58,602 bases of DNA from a virus, in IMG/VR virus record IMGVR_UViG_3300047498_000072, positions 1-58,602 of that record. One strand, written 5' to 3'. The translations under genes were made by a program, and so were the position numbers. Position 1 is the stretch's first letter. Every line of letters begins with the position of its first letter. Shown here piece by piece: positions 45,975 to 55,352 of the stretch. The notes under the pieces are model-generated. The model saw nothing but the letters and a program-made list of their open reading frames with translations. It had not been told where the DNA came from and searched no databases.

Positions 45975-45977
45975 CCT
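45972..45977 (+). promoter_or_regulatory. Leaderless-type -10 (TAACCT)
   Basis: TAACCT overlaps the chaperone stop codon and ends 6 nt before the GTG of the tape measure gene at 45984. No SD is present. Confidence 0.5.
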
Positions 45978-45983
45978 ATCGGT

Positions 45984-48056
45984 GTGGCTGACCGCGACGT
46001 AAACATCCGCATCTCGCTGAAGAAGGGCCCGTTCAAGGACGGGCTCAAGGAGGCCGAGCGCGACGTCCAGAGCTTTGGCGAGCGCGCTAGGTCGTCCATC
46101 AGCAAGGGGTTCGGCGACGGGATCAAGGGCGCACAGGGAGCCGTCACAGGCCTGTTCTCGAGCATCAAGCAGGGACTCGTCCAGGTGTCCGGGATCGGCG
46201 GATTGCTCGGAGTAACCGAGCTGGTTCGCGGTGCCATGAAGACGCGAGAGGCGTTCAAGGACATCGCCGTCGCGATCCAAGCCGGGTCGGGCGACGCGAA
46301 GGCGTTCGCGGCGGTGATGTTTGCTGGAAGCAGCGCTGCCGTTAAGTGGGGAAAGGATGTCGACGAACTCGGCGCGGCGATGAAGGCCGTGTGGCAGGAG
46401 ACCGGCGACAAGGAGTTCACCACGAAGAGCGCGGAGACGATCGCCAAGATGTCGCGAGCCACGGGCGAGAGCATGGGGATGCTCGGGAGCCTAGCCGGCG
46501 GTCTGCACAAGCATTTCGGGATCGCGGACAAGGACCTCGAGGACACGATGGCGTCGGTCATCAGTCTAGGGAACAAGGGCGGAACGAGCGTCGAGCAGCT
46601 CACCGAGCGGATCGGCTTCATCGGGTCCGCTGCGCAGGAGGCTGGAATCTCGGGCAAGGCAGGCTTCGAGACCATCGCCGGGATGCTCAATTTCGGGTCG
46701 GAGGGAGCGAAAAACTTCCGCAAGAACCTCACGACCGTCAGCGGGATCATCGAAGAACTTGGCAGCAAGACCAAGCGCAACAAGATGATGATGCAGCTCG
46801 GCGTCGATGGCGGCGCAGCTTCAAAGGCCACCGATTTTCAGAGCGCCATCGCTGAGATGCTCAAGAAAACGGGCGGTAAGAAGGAAAAGCTCGCCGTCGC
46901 CTTTGCGAACGCGTCGCAGCTCGAGTTCATGGTCGGCCTCGGGCAGCACTACAACGAGGCCTTCACCGCCACGAAGGGCGACATGAAGACCAAGATGGCC
47001 GCAGGCGTGGCCGAGTTCCGCCGACAGCTAGCCGAGTCCGGCAAGTCTGCGATCAGCGGCGCTGACCTTACGAAGATCGCATCCGAGAGGATGAAGGACG
47101 CGCCTGCGACGATGGAGCAAGCCATGGCGAAGATGAAGCAGGCCTTCGATCGCCCTGAGATCATCGCGGCGGTCGGGCGACTTGCGGACTCTCTCCCGAT
47201 GCTCGCTGAGGCCGCAGCGAAGGCCGTCGGATTCATGGTCGCGCATCCACTGGCGAGTGGCGCCGCAGTCGTCGGGGCGGTTGCCGCGAAAGGCGCCGCG
47301 GGTGCGGTGCTTCCAGGCTTGATTCAGGCGGCGTTCTCGACGGGCGGAACGTTGGCGGCAGGGAGCATCACGGCGGCTGCCCCGTCCATCGGCGCGCAGC
47401 TGGGGACCGGCCTTGCTGGGGTGGCCCCGGGGATCGGCGCGGCCATCGCTACGGGGCTTGCGTCGGCGGGCGCACTCGCAGCCGTCGGGGCTGCCCTCTA
47501 CCAGGCTTATCAGCTCGAGTCCGAGCTGAAGGAGAAGGATGTCGTCGACTCTACCGGCAAGAAAGTGAAGCAGTCCGGGCCAAAGAGGAAGTCCTCCCCT
47601 TGGGATGACTTGAAGCGCGAGTTCAAGCACGACATCGGATACACGACCGACGAGGACTACTTCAACGATTACGCCTCCGAGCACGGCGTCATCACGAGCG
47701 GCGAACAAGGCAACTTCGGCCACTCGAAGAAGTGGCAGAAGGAAAACATGGGGGCCCTCGGGTCGCATAATTTCTCGCAAGGGAGCTACGAAGAATACGC
47801 CGCGCGGCAAGGCATCAACCTAGGTCCGCCGAGGGTGGCGAACGAGGATGCGTTTCGCAAGATCCCGATGAAGGAGCATGTGACGGTGGCGCCCGGCCCC
47901 CCCGTGGCAGAGAGCCTTCAGGCGTTGATCGAGCGCATGGGCGGCGAGCTCAAGGTCCGCGTGGTGAACCCGCAAGACATCGGCGGGAACAGCTCTGGGA
48001 ACCCCGGGACGCCCGGACCCGGGACCGTCACGCCGCCTGGGTCGGGTCATCATTGA
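45984..48056 (+). CDS. Tape measure protein
   Basis: This is a 690-residue protein. Residues 1-430 are amphipathic helices (FKDGLKEAERDVQSFGERARSSISKGFGDG; AAMKAVWQETGDKEF), with a central hydrophobic region about 430-510 (AAVVGAVAAKGAAGAVLPGLIQAAF; GAAIATGLASAGALAAVGAALYQAY) that may insert into the host membrane. A hydrophilic C-terminus follows and ends Pro/Gly-rich. Length sets the tail length. It corresponds to Mu gp42. Confidence 0.85.
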   Translation: MADRDVNIRISLKKGPFKDGLKEAERDVQSFGERARSSISKGFGDGIKGAQGAVTGLFSSIKQGLVQVSGIGGLLGVTELVRGAMKTREAFKDIAVAIQAGSGDAKAFAAVMFAGSSAAVKWGKDVDELGAAMKAVWQETGDKEFTTKSAETIAKMSRATGESMGMLGSLAGGLHKHFGIADKDLEDTMASVISLGNKGGTSVEQLTERIGFIGSAAQEAGISGKAGFETIAGMLNFGSEGAKNFRKNLTTVSGIIEELGSKTKRNKMMMQLGVDGGAASKATDFQSAIAEMLKKTGGKKEKLAVAFANASQLEFMVGLGQHYNEAFTATKGDMKTKMAAGVAEFRRQLAESGKSAISGADLTKIASERMKDAPATMEQAMAKMKQAFDRPEIIAAVGRLADSLPMLAEAAAKAVGFMVAHPLASGAAVVGAVAAKGAAGAVLPGLIQAAFSTGGTLAAGSITAAAPSIGAQLGTGLAGVAPGIGAAIATGLASAGALAAVGAALYQAYQLESELKEKDVVDSTGKKVKQSGPKRKSSPWDDLKREFKHDIGYTTDEDYFNDYASEHGVITSGEQGNFGHSKKWQKENMGALGSHNFSQGSYEEYAARQGINLGPPRVANEDAFRKIPMKEHVTVAPGPPVAESLQALIERMGGELKVRVVNPQDIGGNSSGNPGTPGPGTVTPPGSGHH

Positions 48057-48189
48057 TCTGCTAGAACACCGTAAGCCCTGGTTTCAAGCGCGCGAGGCCG
48101 CCCTTCCTCAGCGCGCGGCGTTGCTTCGGGTCACACCGGACCGGAGCCTAGAGAAGGCGACCCGGCCCGGTGTTCTTGCTCGCGTGGGT

Positions 48190-48195
48190 TAGCAT
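48190..48195 (+). promoter_or_regulatory. Leaderless-type -10 (TAGCAT)
   Basis: TAGCAT ends 9 nt before the ATG at 48205, the widest gap in the set. No SD is seen. The 148-nt gap before the gene contains no ORF. Confidence 0.4.
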
Positions 48196-48204
48196 CGGCA
48201 GACG

Positions 48205-49164
48205 ATGGCCGACGACCCCGAGGTGATGACCAAGTTCCCGCTGGTGACTTGGACGCCCGATACCGGGCAGCCGATCCAGCTCGCGATCAACAGCATCGTG
48301 ACCAGCGTCGAAGCGCGTCTCGTGAAGCGCGCGCGGCCCTACCGGAAGGGCTTCAAGCTCGACTCGACTCGCCGCGATGGCCTGGTCTTCACGCTTGAGG
48401 CGGTCGCCTTCAACGGATGCACCGAGAACGGCATCCCGGATCCGAGCTACCCGCAGATCCCGAACGCGCTCGAGGACAGCATCGACATCGACCAGACGGG
48501 GACGCTCGTCCATCCTCGGCGCGGGCCGCAGCGCGTCCGGCTGAAGAGCCTGAAGACCACCGAAACCTCCGACGTGCGAGACGCGGCGACGATCTCGCTC
48601 ACGTTCTGGGAGGACACCGAAGACGCCATCACGCTGCAGTCTTTCACGCCGAGCGCCATCTCGAGCATCGGCTCGGCGGGCACCCAGATGCTCAACGACG
48701 CGCAGGATCTCGGGATCTGGAACGATGACGTTCAGGACTTGAGCGACTCTCTCGACACGTTCACGAGCCTGCTCTCGTCGGCGGCAGACCTCGCCGATGA
48801 CCTCGCGGTGACCATCGGGGCGATCGTCGGGTTGTGCGCGGCCATCGCCGACACGTTCGGCGAGCAGTACGACGACACCCTGGGGATAGGTTCGACGGTG
48901 GCACTCGACCCCGAAGCGGCGCCATTCCTGCTCGGCTTGCGGCGCATCTCCAACCTCGCATCGAACGCCCTGAAGATCCCCGCCGCCGACCCCATCGTGT
49001 CGGTGACCTACGCGACGACCGTTTCGGTGTTTGACGTCGCAGCAGAGCGCGGCGCTGACGTGGGCGACATCATCTCGCTGAACACGGGGCGCATCCCGCC
49101 CGGCGACTTCTACGCCATCCCTCCGGGCACCTCCGTGCTCGTCTACGCGAACAGCTCGCCATGA
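48205..49164 (+). CDS. DNA circularisation/tail protein (Mu gpN type)
   Basis: This is a 319-residue protein. The N-terminal 140 residues are beta-rich as in gpN-like proteins (FPLVTWTPDTGQPIQLAINSIVTSVEARL; FTLEAVAFNGCTENG; RLKSLKTTETSDVRDAATISLTFWED). A helical middle follows. The end (VAAERGADVGDIISLNTGRIPPGDFYAIPPGTSVLVYA) is LysM-like. It lies between tape measure and hub as in Mu, where it joins the tail tip. Confidence 0.8.
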   Translation: MADDPEVMTKFPLVTWTPDTGQPIQLAINSIVTSVEARLVKRARPYRKGFKLDSTRRDGLVFTLEAVAFNGCTENGIPDPSYPQIPNALEDSIDIDQTGTLVHPRRGPQRVRLKSLKTTETSDVRDAATISLTFWEDTEDAITLQSFTPSAISSIGSAGTQMLNDAQDLGIWNDDVQDLSDSLDTFTSLLSSAADLADDLAVTIGAIVGLCAAIADTFGEQYDDTLGIGSTVALDPEAAPFLLGLRRISNLASNALKIPAADPIVSVTYATTVSVFDVAAERGADVGDIISLNTGRIPPGDFYAIPPGTSVLVYANSSP

Positions 49165-50297
49165 AGAAGCGCCCCGAAGACCAGATCGTCGTCATCACCG
49201 ACGACGGGGAGTTTGACGCCTACGAGTCGGTGACGATGGAGCGCGACTTCAACGAGGTGGCGAACTGCACCTTCACGTTCGGCGACGACGACACGTGGAA
49301 CGACGTCGCAGCGATGGTCGCGCCCGGCGGCGACTGCAAGGTCGTCCTCAACGGCACGCTGCTCTTCGATGGGCGCTTCGAGTCGAACAGCGCTCCGACG
49401 AACCCGACGGAGGGGACGAAGGTGTCGCTCGTCGCTCGGACGAAGCTGTCCGACGCGCGCGTCGGAAGCGCAGACCCGTCGATCAGCTTCAAGAACACGA
49501 CGGTCAAGGCCTTCATCTACAAGCTCTTCGCGCCTCTCGGGTACAAGCCCGAGGACTTCATCACGAACACCTTCGTGGACCGCGACCTCGTAACGGGGAA
49601 GCAGACCGGGCAGCGCGACTTCTTCGACTTCGAGAAGCCGAAGGCCGACCAGCTCAAGGTGAATCCCCCCGAGACGATCCACAACACGGCGACGCGCGTC
49701 CTGAAGTGGTACCACGCGATGATCTGGGACGGCGCCGACGGGACGATCATCATCGGCAAGCCCGACGACTCGCAGGATGCGACCTACCAGTTCGTCTGCC
49801 TCCGCAGCCCGGAGGGGAGCATCGCGAACAACGTCCTCAGCATCCACCCGAGCATCGACTGGTCCGAGGGTACCGCGCAAATGCTGGTCTTCGGCAAGGG
49901 CGCGGGGAAGGACGTCTTCAAGGCGAAGACCAGAGGGCTTGCGACGCGGCCCGAGATCGTCGATGTGGCCAACAAGACCGGGCACTTCAACCGGACGGTC
50001 ATCAAGCAGATGGACGGCGCGAGCGACCCCGGGCGCGCGCAGGCCGAGGCGATGCGCGAACTCGCTTCGCGCTCCAAGAAGCTGAAGGCGTGGGAGGTCG
50101 ATGTCGACGGCTGGTCATGGTGGGATGGCGAGCAGCTCATCGCCTACGACACCAACACGACCGCGAGCATCTTCAGCGACGCCCACTTCGACATCAGCGG
50201 GATCTACCTCATCAACAAGCTGTCGCAGCGCTTCACGACCGAGGGACACGCGACGACCAAGATCAACATGCTCGCCCAAGGGCTCTACGACGTATGA
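49161..50297 (+). CDS. Baseplate hub protein (Mu gpP/gpD-like)
   Basis: This is a 378-residue protein in an ATGA overlap. It has phage late-control-D features: FDAYESVTMERDFNEVANCTFTFGDDD, KVVLNGTLLFDGRFESNSA, SISFKNTTVKAFIYKLFAPLGY, YHAMIWDGADGTIIIGKPDD, and WEVDVDGWSWWDGEQLIAYDTNT. It forms the trimeric hub to which tube and spike attach. Confidence 0.85.
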   Translation: MKKRPEDQIVVITDDGEFDAYESVTMERDFNEVANCTFTFGDDDTWNDVAAMVAPGGDCKVVLNGTLLFDGRFESNSAPTNPTEGTKVSLVARTKLSDARVGSADPSISFKNTTVKAFIYKLFAPLGYKPEDFITNTFVDRDLVTGKQTGQRDFFDFEKPKADQLKVNPPETIHNTATRVLKWYHAMIWDGADGTIIIGKPDDSQDATYQFVCLRSPEGSIANNVLSIHPSIDWSEGTAQMLVFGKGAGKDVFKAKTRGLATRPEIVDVANKTGHFNRTVIKQMDGASDPGRAQAEAMRELASRSKKLKAWEVDVDGWSWWDGEQLIAYDTNTTASIFSDAHFDISGIYLINKLSQRFTTEGHATTKINMLAQGLYDV

Positions 50298-51058
50298 GCC
50301 GCTTCGGCGAAATCTTCTCGGAGGTCTACGCGAAGGCCACCTCGCTCGGGAAGGGCGCCGGCTCGGTGCTCTTCGACCTTGTCGCGGACGCAGCGGGCGT
50401 CGACGACCCGAACGCCGAGACGAGCGCGGGCGAGGAGTCCTACGGGCAAGCCGGCTTCATCATCCGTCCGCACGCGCAGGATGCGTCCGGCGGTTGGGAG
50501 GCCATCGCGTCGCGCCGGGACGACGGTCTCACCCCGATCGCGTCGCGCGACCTGCGCATCGTCGCCGCGCGCGGCCCGGTCGCTATCGGGAGCGTTGGAT
50601 TCGCGGGATACGGCGGCGGGCACGCGTCGTTTGAGGACGCGCCAACCGGCGGCGGCAACATCTTCAACATCACCCTGCCCTACGACTTCTCGGGCTCGCC
50701 GCCCGTCGGCGCGAAGAGCCACACGATCGTCATCGACACGACGACCGGAAGCGAGTCGATCAAGCTGCTGCACGGCAAGGGCGCCTACATCGAGATGCTC
50801 CCCGACGGGTCGGTGTCGGTGGTGTCCTCCGACGGCTCGACGACCATCAAGCTCACGGACGGCGGCGTCACGATGGGCTCGACGACCGGGCAACAGCCGA
50901 CCGCGCGCGCGACCGACACGGTCATCGTGATGTTCCCGCCCGTCATCCAGGTGGCAGGGACGCTGAACGGGCTCCCCTTCGTCGGGATAGCGACCATCAC
51001 CTCGCCCGCGGTGGGGGTGATTCAGACCGGCAGCGCGACGGTCTCGACCTCGGCTTGA
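50294..51058 (+). CDS. Baseplate spike protein (Mu gp45 type)
   Basis: This 254-residue protein starts in an ATGA overlap with the hub gene. After a 50-residue N-terminus it shows an OB-like region (GQAGFIIRPHAQ...IASRDLRIVAARG) and repeated short strands (TIVIDTTTGSESIKLLHGKGAYIEMLPDGSVSVVSSDGSTTIKLTDGGVTMGS), the beta-helical shaft seen in gp45/gpV spikes. A classical HxH iron tip is not seen. Confidence 0.8.
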   Translation: MSRFGEIFSEVYAKATSLGKGAGSVLFDLVADAAGVDDPNAETSAGEESYGQAGFIIRPHAQDASGGWEAIASRRDDGLTPIASRDLRIVAARGPVAIGSVGFAGYGGGHASFEDAPTGGGNIFNITLPYDFSGSPPVGAKSHTIVIDTTTGSESIKLLHGKGAYIEMLPDGSVSVVSSDGSTTIKLTDGGVTMGSTTGQQPTARATDTVIVMFPPVIQVAGTLNGLPFVGIATITSPAVGVIQTGSATVSTSA

Positions 51059-51089
51059 CGCAAAGGCCGCGTGAGCGTCGGCTCGGCCG

Positions 51090-52916
51090 ATGGCCCTGAA
51101 CTACAAGAGCACGCTCCCGCTCCGAGGGATCGCCATCCCGCTCTTCGGCGTCTTCCTGGGCGTCGCGTTCGAGCTGATGCTGCAGCTCCAGGCGCTCCTC
51201 TCGCTCTCGTTGTCCCTTGGGATCTCGCTCGTTCTGCCGACGGTGTCGCTCGCGCTGGCGATCACGCTTCAGCTCATCGCGCAGTTCACGATCGCGATCG
51301 GCTTTGGCCTCCCGGACTTCAGCCTCAACCTCTCGCTCGCCTTCAGCTTCGAGCTCTCGCTCATCCTCGGCTTCGTGGCGGTGCTTCAGGGGCTCCTCAG
51401 CGCCGTCGCAGGAGTAAGCCTCGTGGCCTACGGGTGGTTCGGCCCGGGAAACGACTTCGGCGGCGCGGTGAGCGGCGCGGTGAGCGGCGGTTGGCCTGAC
51501 GGGACTCCGAGCTCGCAGAACGTCACGGCCTACCTCCTCGTCGCGACGTCGAGCGGCCCGTACACGCCGGACCAGGTCGAGGCCGTGGTGCTCGTCGCCT
51601 CCCCGGCAGCTCCTCCAACGCCGACGAGCCCACCTCCGCCAGCGGGGACGCCCTTCCCGCCTCCGCAGTGCTACGAGGCCGGGCTCGCGAGCGTGGTCAT
51701 CGCCGCGCCTCCGCCGGGCGGGACCCAGGCAACGGCCACCCTGTCCGTCGACAACTCGATCGCGACGGGGATCGGAGCCGTCACCGGGGTGACGATCGTG
51801 GCTCACGGTTCCGGCTACACGACCGCGCCAGCAGTCACCATCTCCGACAGCGCCTCGATCGTGAGCGCGACGAGTTCGTCGCCGATCGTCGTGACCCTGC
51901 CGCGCGCCCTCGCGATTCCGATCGGGCACGTGTTCGGCGTGACGGTGGCGGGCGTCGAGGGGTCGACGGACATCACCGACGCGACGGCGGCATCACCGAT
52001 CGTCGTCACGGTCGCAGACACGACGGGCCTCGCGACAGCTTCGATCCTGCCCGGGTCCTACGGCCTCGAGGGGCTCAACGGGCTGTGGTTCGCGAAGGTG
52101 ACGGGGCCGACGACGGCAGAGCTTTGGATGGACGCGGCCTTCACCATCCCGTCCTCGGGGACAGGGAGCTACACGGGGGCGGCGAAGCTCGCCGGGAACG
52201 TCTGCGGCTTGCGGTACGCAAAGGTGATCACGCCGACCACGGTGGAGCTCTACTCGGACTCGGGCGCGACGGACCCCGTGGTTGGCTTCGGAGGCTACAC
52301 GCCGGGCACAGGGACCGCGACGGGCGGGGGAAGCGGCGCGGCGGCGACGTGCACGATGGGCGGCGGCGCCACGAACGCGCTCAAGAGCCTCTTCAGCGGC
52401 ATCACGTGGCCATCCGTGGAAGGGCTCGCCGGAGGCGTGATCTCGTTCTCGGTGATGATCTCGGTCCTCTTCGAGCTCATGGTCGCGCTCCTCGGCAACC
52501 TGCAGGCGCGCGCCTCGCTGCTCGGCGCGGCCTCGGCCAGCGTTTCAGTACTTCCGCCTAGCGTTTCCGCCTCCATCACCATCCTCACGAAGATCGAGGC
52601 GACCCTCCGGGCAAACCTGACCGCGACGCTCCCGAGCTTGAGCGCTTCGGCTTCGGCAGCGCTCTCGGCGCAGATCAACGCCATCGCGAGCCTCTCCGCG
52701 CAGATCGGCTTCTTCGTCGGGATGGGGAACGTCGAGCTTGAGATATGGGAGTACACGGGCCCCGGGGCCGGGCTCGGCGGGGCGATCAGCGCTGGACCTG
52801 GGACAGCGGGCTGGCACGACGCAACCGCTCCGACGGTCCCGGTCGTCGTGGGCGTCGTCGGGCTTACCTCACCCGCGAGCCTCGCTGCGTTCGGAGCCTT
52901 CTTCTCCGGCATCTAA
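51090..52916 (+). CDS. Large hydrophobic baseplate-region protein with internal duplication
   Basis: This is a 608-residue protein. Residues about 10-110 and 440-540 are long Leu/Ser/Ala-rich hydrophobic helices (LLSLSLSLGISLVLPTVSLALAITLQLIAQF). Each is followed by a W/Y-GPG...GGA(V/I)S-type module (about 113-170 and 550-608), so the ends duplicate each other. The middle (about 180-430) is beta-rich with a Cys pair. Similar proteins occur near baseplate genes of other phages; a membrane-facing tail component is plausible but unproven. Confidence 0.65.
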   Translation: MALNYKSTLPLRGIAIPLFGVFLGVAFELMLQLQALLSLSLSLGISLVLPTVSLALAITLQLIAQFTIAIGFGLPDFSLNLSLAFSFELSLILGFVAVLQGLLSAVAGVSLVAYGWFGPGNDFGGAVSGAVSGGWPDGTPSSQNVTAYLLVATSSGPYTPDQVEAVVLVASPAAPPTPTSPPPPAGTPFPPPQCYEAGLASVVIAAPPPGGTQATATLSVDNSIATGIGAVTGVTIVAHGSGYTTAPAVTISDSASIVSATSSSPIVVTLPRALAIPIGHVFGVTVAGVEGSTDITDATAASPIVVTVADTTGLATASILPGSYGLEGLNGLWFAKVTGPTTAELWMDAAFTIPSSGTGSYTGAAKLAGNVCGLRYAKVITPTTVELYSDSGATDPVVGFGGYTPGTGTATGGGSGAAATCTMGGGATNALKSLFSGITWPSVEGLAGGVISFSVMISVLFELMVALLGNLQARASLLGAASASVSVLPPSVSASITILTKIEATLRANLTATLPSLSASASAALSAQINAIASLSAQIGFFVGMGNVELEIWEYTGPGAGLGGAISAGPGTAGWHDATAPTVPVVVGVVGLTSPASLAAFGAFFSGI

Positions 52917-52919
52917 GGG

Positions 52920-52925
52920 TAGCCT
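52920..52925 (+). promoter_or_regulatory. Leaderless-type -10 (TAGCCT)
   Basis: TAGCCT ends 6 nt before the GTG at 52932. No SD is present. Confidence 0.55.
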
Positions 52926-52931
52926 GGGCGG

Positions 52932-53390
52932 GTGCCGACCATCAGGACGCCCTTCCAGGCCTACTCGTCGCCCCTCGCGGGCGCGATCATCGGCTGGGTG
53001 GCGCCCGCGCCAGGGCAGCCCGTCCAGCCGGCGCAGTACCTCGCGAGGCTCCTCGACATCCAGACGGGCGAGATCAACTCGCTCGTCGATGGCTTGCACC
53101 CGGTCGATGCCATCGTGCGCTTCGCGTTCTCCGTTCAGGAGGGGACCGGCGCCGCCGTCCTCGACGTGGGGCAGGACTTTGCCGCGCTCGAGTACAACGA
53201 CGACTTCGTCGTGGCGCAGATCACCGCAGAGGTCCACCGCATTCTCGACCCCCTCGTCGCGCTGGGATGGATCTCGATCGAGACCCTCCAGGTGCAAGCC
53301 GGAGAGGACCAGGGCGACACCGCGGCGAGCTTCGTGGCCTACAAGAACCTGCTGATTTCCGACGCAGAAGAGCGGAAGGTCTATCTCTGA
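52932..53390 (+). CDS. Baseplate wedge protein (gp46/gp25-like position)
   Basis: This 152-residue, GTG-started protein has the alpha/beta pattern of gp25/GPW-like wedge proteins: LARLLDIQTGEINSLVDGL, DAIVRFAFSVQEGTGAAVLDVGQDF, ITAEVHRILDPLVALGWISIETLQVQAG, AASFVAYKNLLISDAEER. It lies directly before baseplate J (TGATG overlap), as in Mu. Sequence support is moderate, position support strong. Confidence 0.7.
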   Translation: MPTIRTPFQAYSSPLAGAIIGWVAPAPGQPVQPAQYLARLLDIQTGEINSLVDGLHPVDAIVRFAFSVQEGTGAAVLDVGQDFAALEYNDDFVVAQITAEVHRILDPLVALGWISIETLQVQAGEDQGDTAASFVAYKNLLISDAEERKVYL

Positions 53391-55009
53391 TGGGAGCGGC
53401 TTCGGCGAACAGGTACTTCCCCGTCCAGGCGCGCGGCGAGCTCCGCGAGGATCTCCTGACGGGGTTCGCGATTGGCGCGCGCGCGATGGTGAATCCGGCG
53501 ACGGGACAGCCGTGGACCGCTCAGGAGATCGCGGCTGCCATCGCCCCGGAGAGCCCGCAGTACGTCGAGGCCGACGCGCTCGACCTCGTAATGCAGCTCG
53601 AGCAACAGCGCGGACTTTGGCTCGCCGACCAGCCGCGCGTCGACCGCGCGTCGACGCAGTTCCTCGTGAACTACCACGCCGTGCAGTGGGAATTGCCCTA
53701 CCTGCCGGCGACGGGCGGGACCGGAACGGTGAGCGCCCCCTGCGCTCCCGGGACGACGTTCTTCGGCTCGACGACGCTTGGCGACCCCGCTGCGACGGTC
53801 GCCTCCGACCTCCAGGGGAACATCTACCAGGTGCTCTTCACCGTCACGAGCGACGCGAGCGGTGACCCCGCCGAGCTCACCCTCGCAGCGATCTCGACCG
53901 GCGTCGCCACGAACCTTGCGGTTCCGACCGCGCTGACGTGGAGCCAGAACGTTCCGCTCGGCACGAGCGGGCAGCCCACCGTCGACTCGCAGTTCCAAGG
54001 GGGCCTCCCCGCCGAGACCGACGCGCAATACCAGAAGCGGCTCCTTCGCTACATCCGCCACAAGGAGGGCGGGGGGAACCGCGCGCAGCTCGCAGCGTGG
54101 GCCGCGCAGTTCTCCAACGCGGTGGACGTGGCCTTCGTCTACAGCTCGATCCTCTATGCGGGGACGGCGCTGCTATGCGCGATCCCGAAGCGCGCGAACA
54201 ACGTACGCGGGCCGAGCGGGCGCATCGCGAGTTCGGGCCTCGTCGCGCTGCTGACGGCTTACCTGGTGCCGCCCGGCTCGACGACGACGCCGGACATCGG
54301 CTTGCTCCTCGTCACCGGGGCCACGAGTCAGCCGACCGACATGCTCTGTCAATTGCAGATGCCCGTCGGCACGGTCGCCGGATGGGCCGACTACGTACCA
54401 TGGCCTGCGGCGAACACCGTCCCCGAGTTCGGGACGCTGGGCGTCGCGGTCTTCTCCGTCGCGAGCCAGACCTCCTTCGAGGTCGCATGCCAGACGGCGC
54501 TCCCCCCGGGCGTCACCGCGCCGCAGATGATGGCGTGGGACGTCACCTCCTCGAGCTTCGTCGAACTCGACGTCCAGAGCGTCGTGCTGACGGCCTTCAA
54601 CACCTTCACCGTCACGCTCAATGCCGCGCCGAACGGGACCACGCTCGCCGTCGGGACCATGATCTGTCCCCTCTCACAGCTCGGCGTCGATGACGCATCG
54701 GGGAACCAGGGCCCCCTCGCGCTCGCCGCGCAGGACTACTTCGACGGGCTCGGCCCCGGAGAGGTCGTGGACGTCACCTCCACCAGCACGGACCCGCGTC
54801 GCGCTCGCGCCTACCGCTTCGTCACGCCGCAAGAGGAGTACAGCCAGCGCGCAGGATCCGGGCTCATCTCCGCGTTCCAAGACGCGCTTGTCGGGTCGGT
54901 GGTCGACGGGATCTTCATCGAGGGCGGCGGCGTCCCGTCCCTCCCGACGGACCCAAGCCAGGGCCCTGGGCTCCTCACGCTCGCGCGGCTCGGCGTCTAT
55001 CCGCTGTGA
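53390..55009 (+). CDS. Baseplate J-like protein (Mu gp47)
   Basis: This is a 539-residue protein. The N-terminal helical part is followed by RASTQFLVNYHAVQWELP, a GTxFFG strand domain, and the signature GGLPAETDAQYQKRLLRYIRHKEGGGNRAQLAAWAAQFS (about 205-245). Mu gp47 is about 380 residues. Here an extra beta-rich insert (about 310-430) lies before the C-terminal PRRARAYRFVTPQEEYS end. It links the wedge to the hub. Confidence 0.85.
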   Translation: MGAASANRYFPVQARGELREDLLTGFAIGARAMVNPATGQPWTAQEIAAAIAPESPQYVEADALDLVMQLEQQRGLWLADQPRVDRASTQFLVNYHAVQWELPYLPATGGTGTVSAPCAPGTTFFGSTTLGDPAATVASDLQGNIYQVLFTVTSDASGDPAELTLAAISTGVATNLAVPTALTWSQNVPLGTSGQPTVDSQFQGGLPAETDAQYQKRLLRYIRHKEGGGNRAQLAAWAAQFSNAVDVAFVYSSILYAGTALLCAIPKRANNVRGPSGRIASSGLVALLTAYLVPPGSTTTPDIGLLLVTGATSQPTDMLCQLQMPVGTVAGWADYVPWPAANTVPEFGTLGVAVFSVASQTSFEVACQTALPPGVTAPQMMAWDVTSSSFVELDVQSVVLTAFNTFTVTLNAAPNGTTLAVGTMICPLSQLGVDDASGNQGPLALAAQDYFDGLGPGEVVDVTSTSTDPRRARAYRFVTPQEEYSQRAGSGLISAFQDALVGSVVDGIFIEGGGVPSLPTDPSQGPGLLTLARLGVYPL

Positions 55010-55021
55010 CCCAACACGGGG

Positions 55022-55027
55022 TAGGCT
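55022..55027 (+). promoter_or_regulatory. Leaderless-type -10 (TAGGCT)
   Basis: TAGGCT ends 7 nt before the ATG at 55035. No SD is present. Confidence 0.55.
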
Positions 55028-55034
55028 CGGGCGC

Positions 55035-55349
55035 ATGAGCGTCACGACCACCATCACCTGCGACGGCTGCGGCGGAACCGTCGACGGGCACGGGCCGACC
55101 GTCCGCGTCCGAGGCTCCGCTCCGCTCTACGCCTGCAAGACGGCCTGCAAGGTGATCGTCTTCGAGAAACTCCGGGCCGCCGCTGTTCAACAGGTGGCCG
55201 ACGAAGCCGCTGCGGCGGCGAAGGCTGCCGCGGACAAGATCGCCAAGGACAAGGCCGACGCTGCCGAGGCCGCCGCATCCTCCGATGCGAAGAAGGCTCG
55301 TGACGCAGCGAAGGCCGCGCCGACCCCCCCCGCAGCAGAGAAGAGCTGA
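55035..55349 (+). CDS. Small zinc-ribbon/coiled-coil protein
   Basis: This 104-residue protein has an N-terminal CDGCGG...ACKTACK, a four-Cys zinc-ribbon-like set (Cys 9, 12, 34, 38). The C-terminal 60 residues are a charged Ala/Lys coiled coil (VADEAAAAAKAAADKIAKDKADAAEAAA). Its place between baseplate J and a fibre-like gene suggests a tail accessory protein. It is probably read from a leaderless mRNA. Confidence 0.65.
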   Translation: MSVTTTITCDGCGGTVDGHGPTVRVRGSAPLYACKTACKVIVFEKLRAAAVQQVADEAAAAAKAAADKIAKDKADAAEAAASSDAKKARDAAKAAPTPPAAEKS

Positions 55350-55352
55350 TCG

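Noticed and set aside
48064-48175. Distant GAACACCG/CGGTGTTC complement flanking the gap after the tape measure gene
   Set aside because: Only 8 bp across about 95 nt, no further pairing and no promoter; chance is likely.
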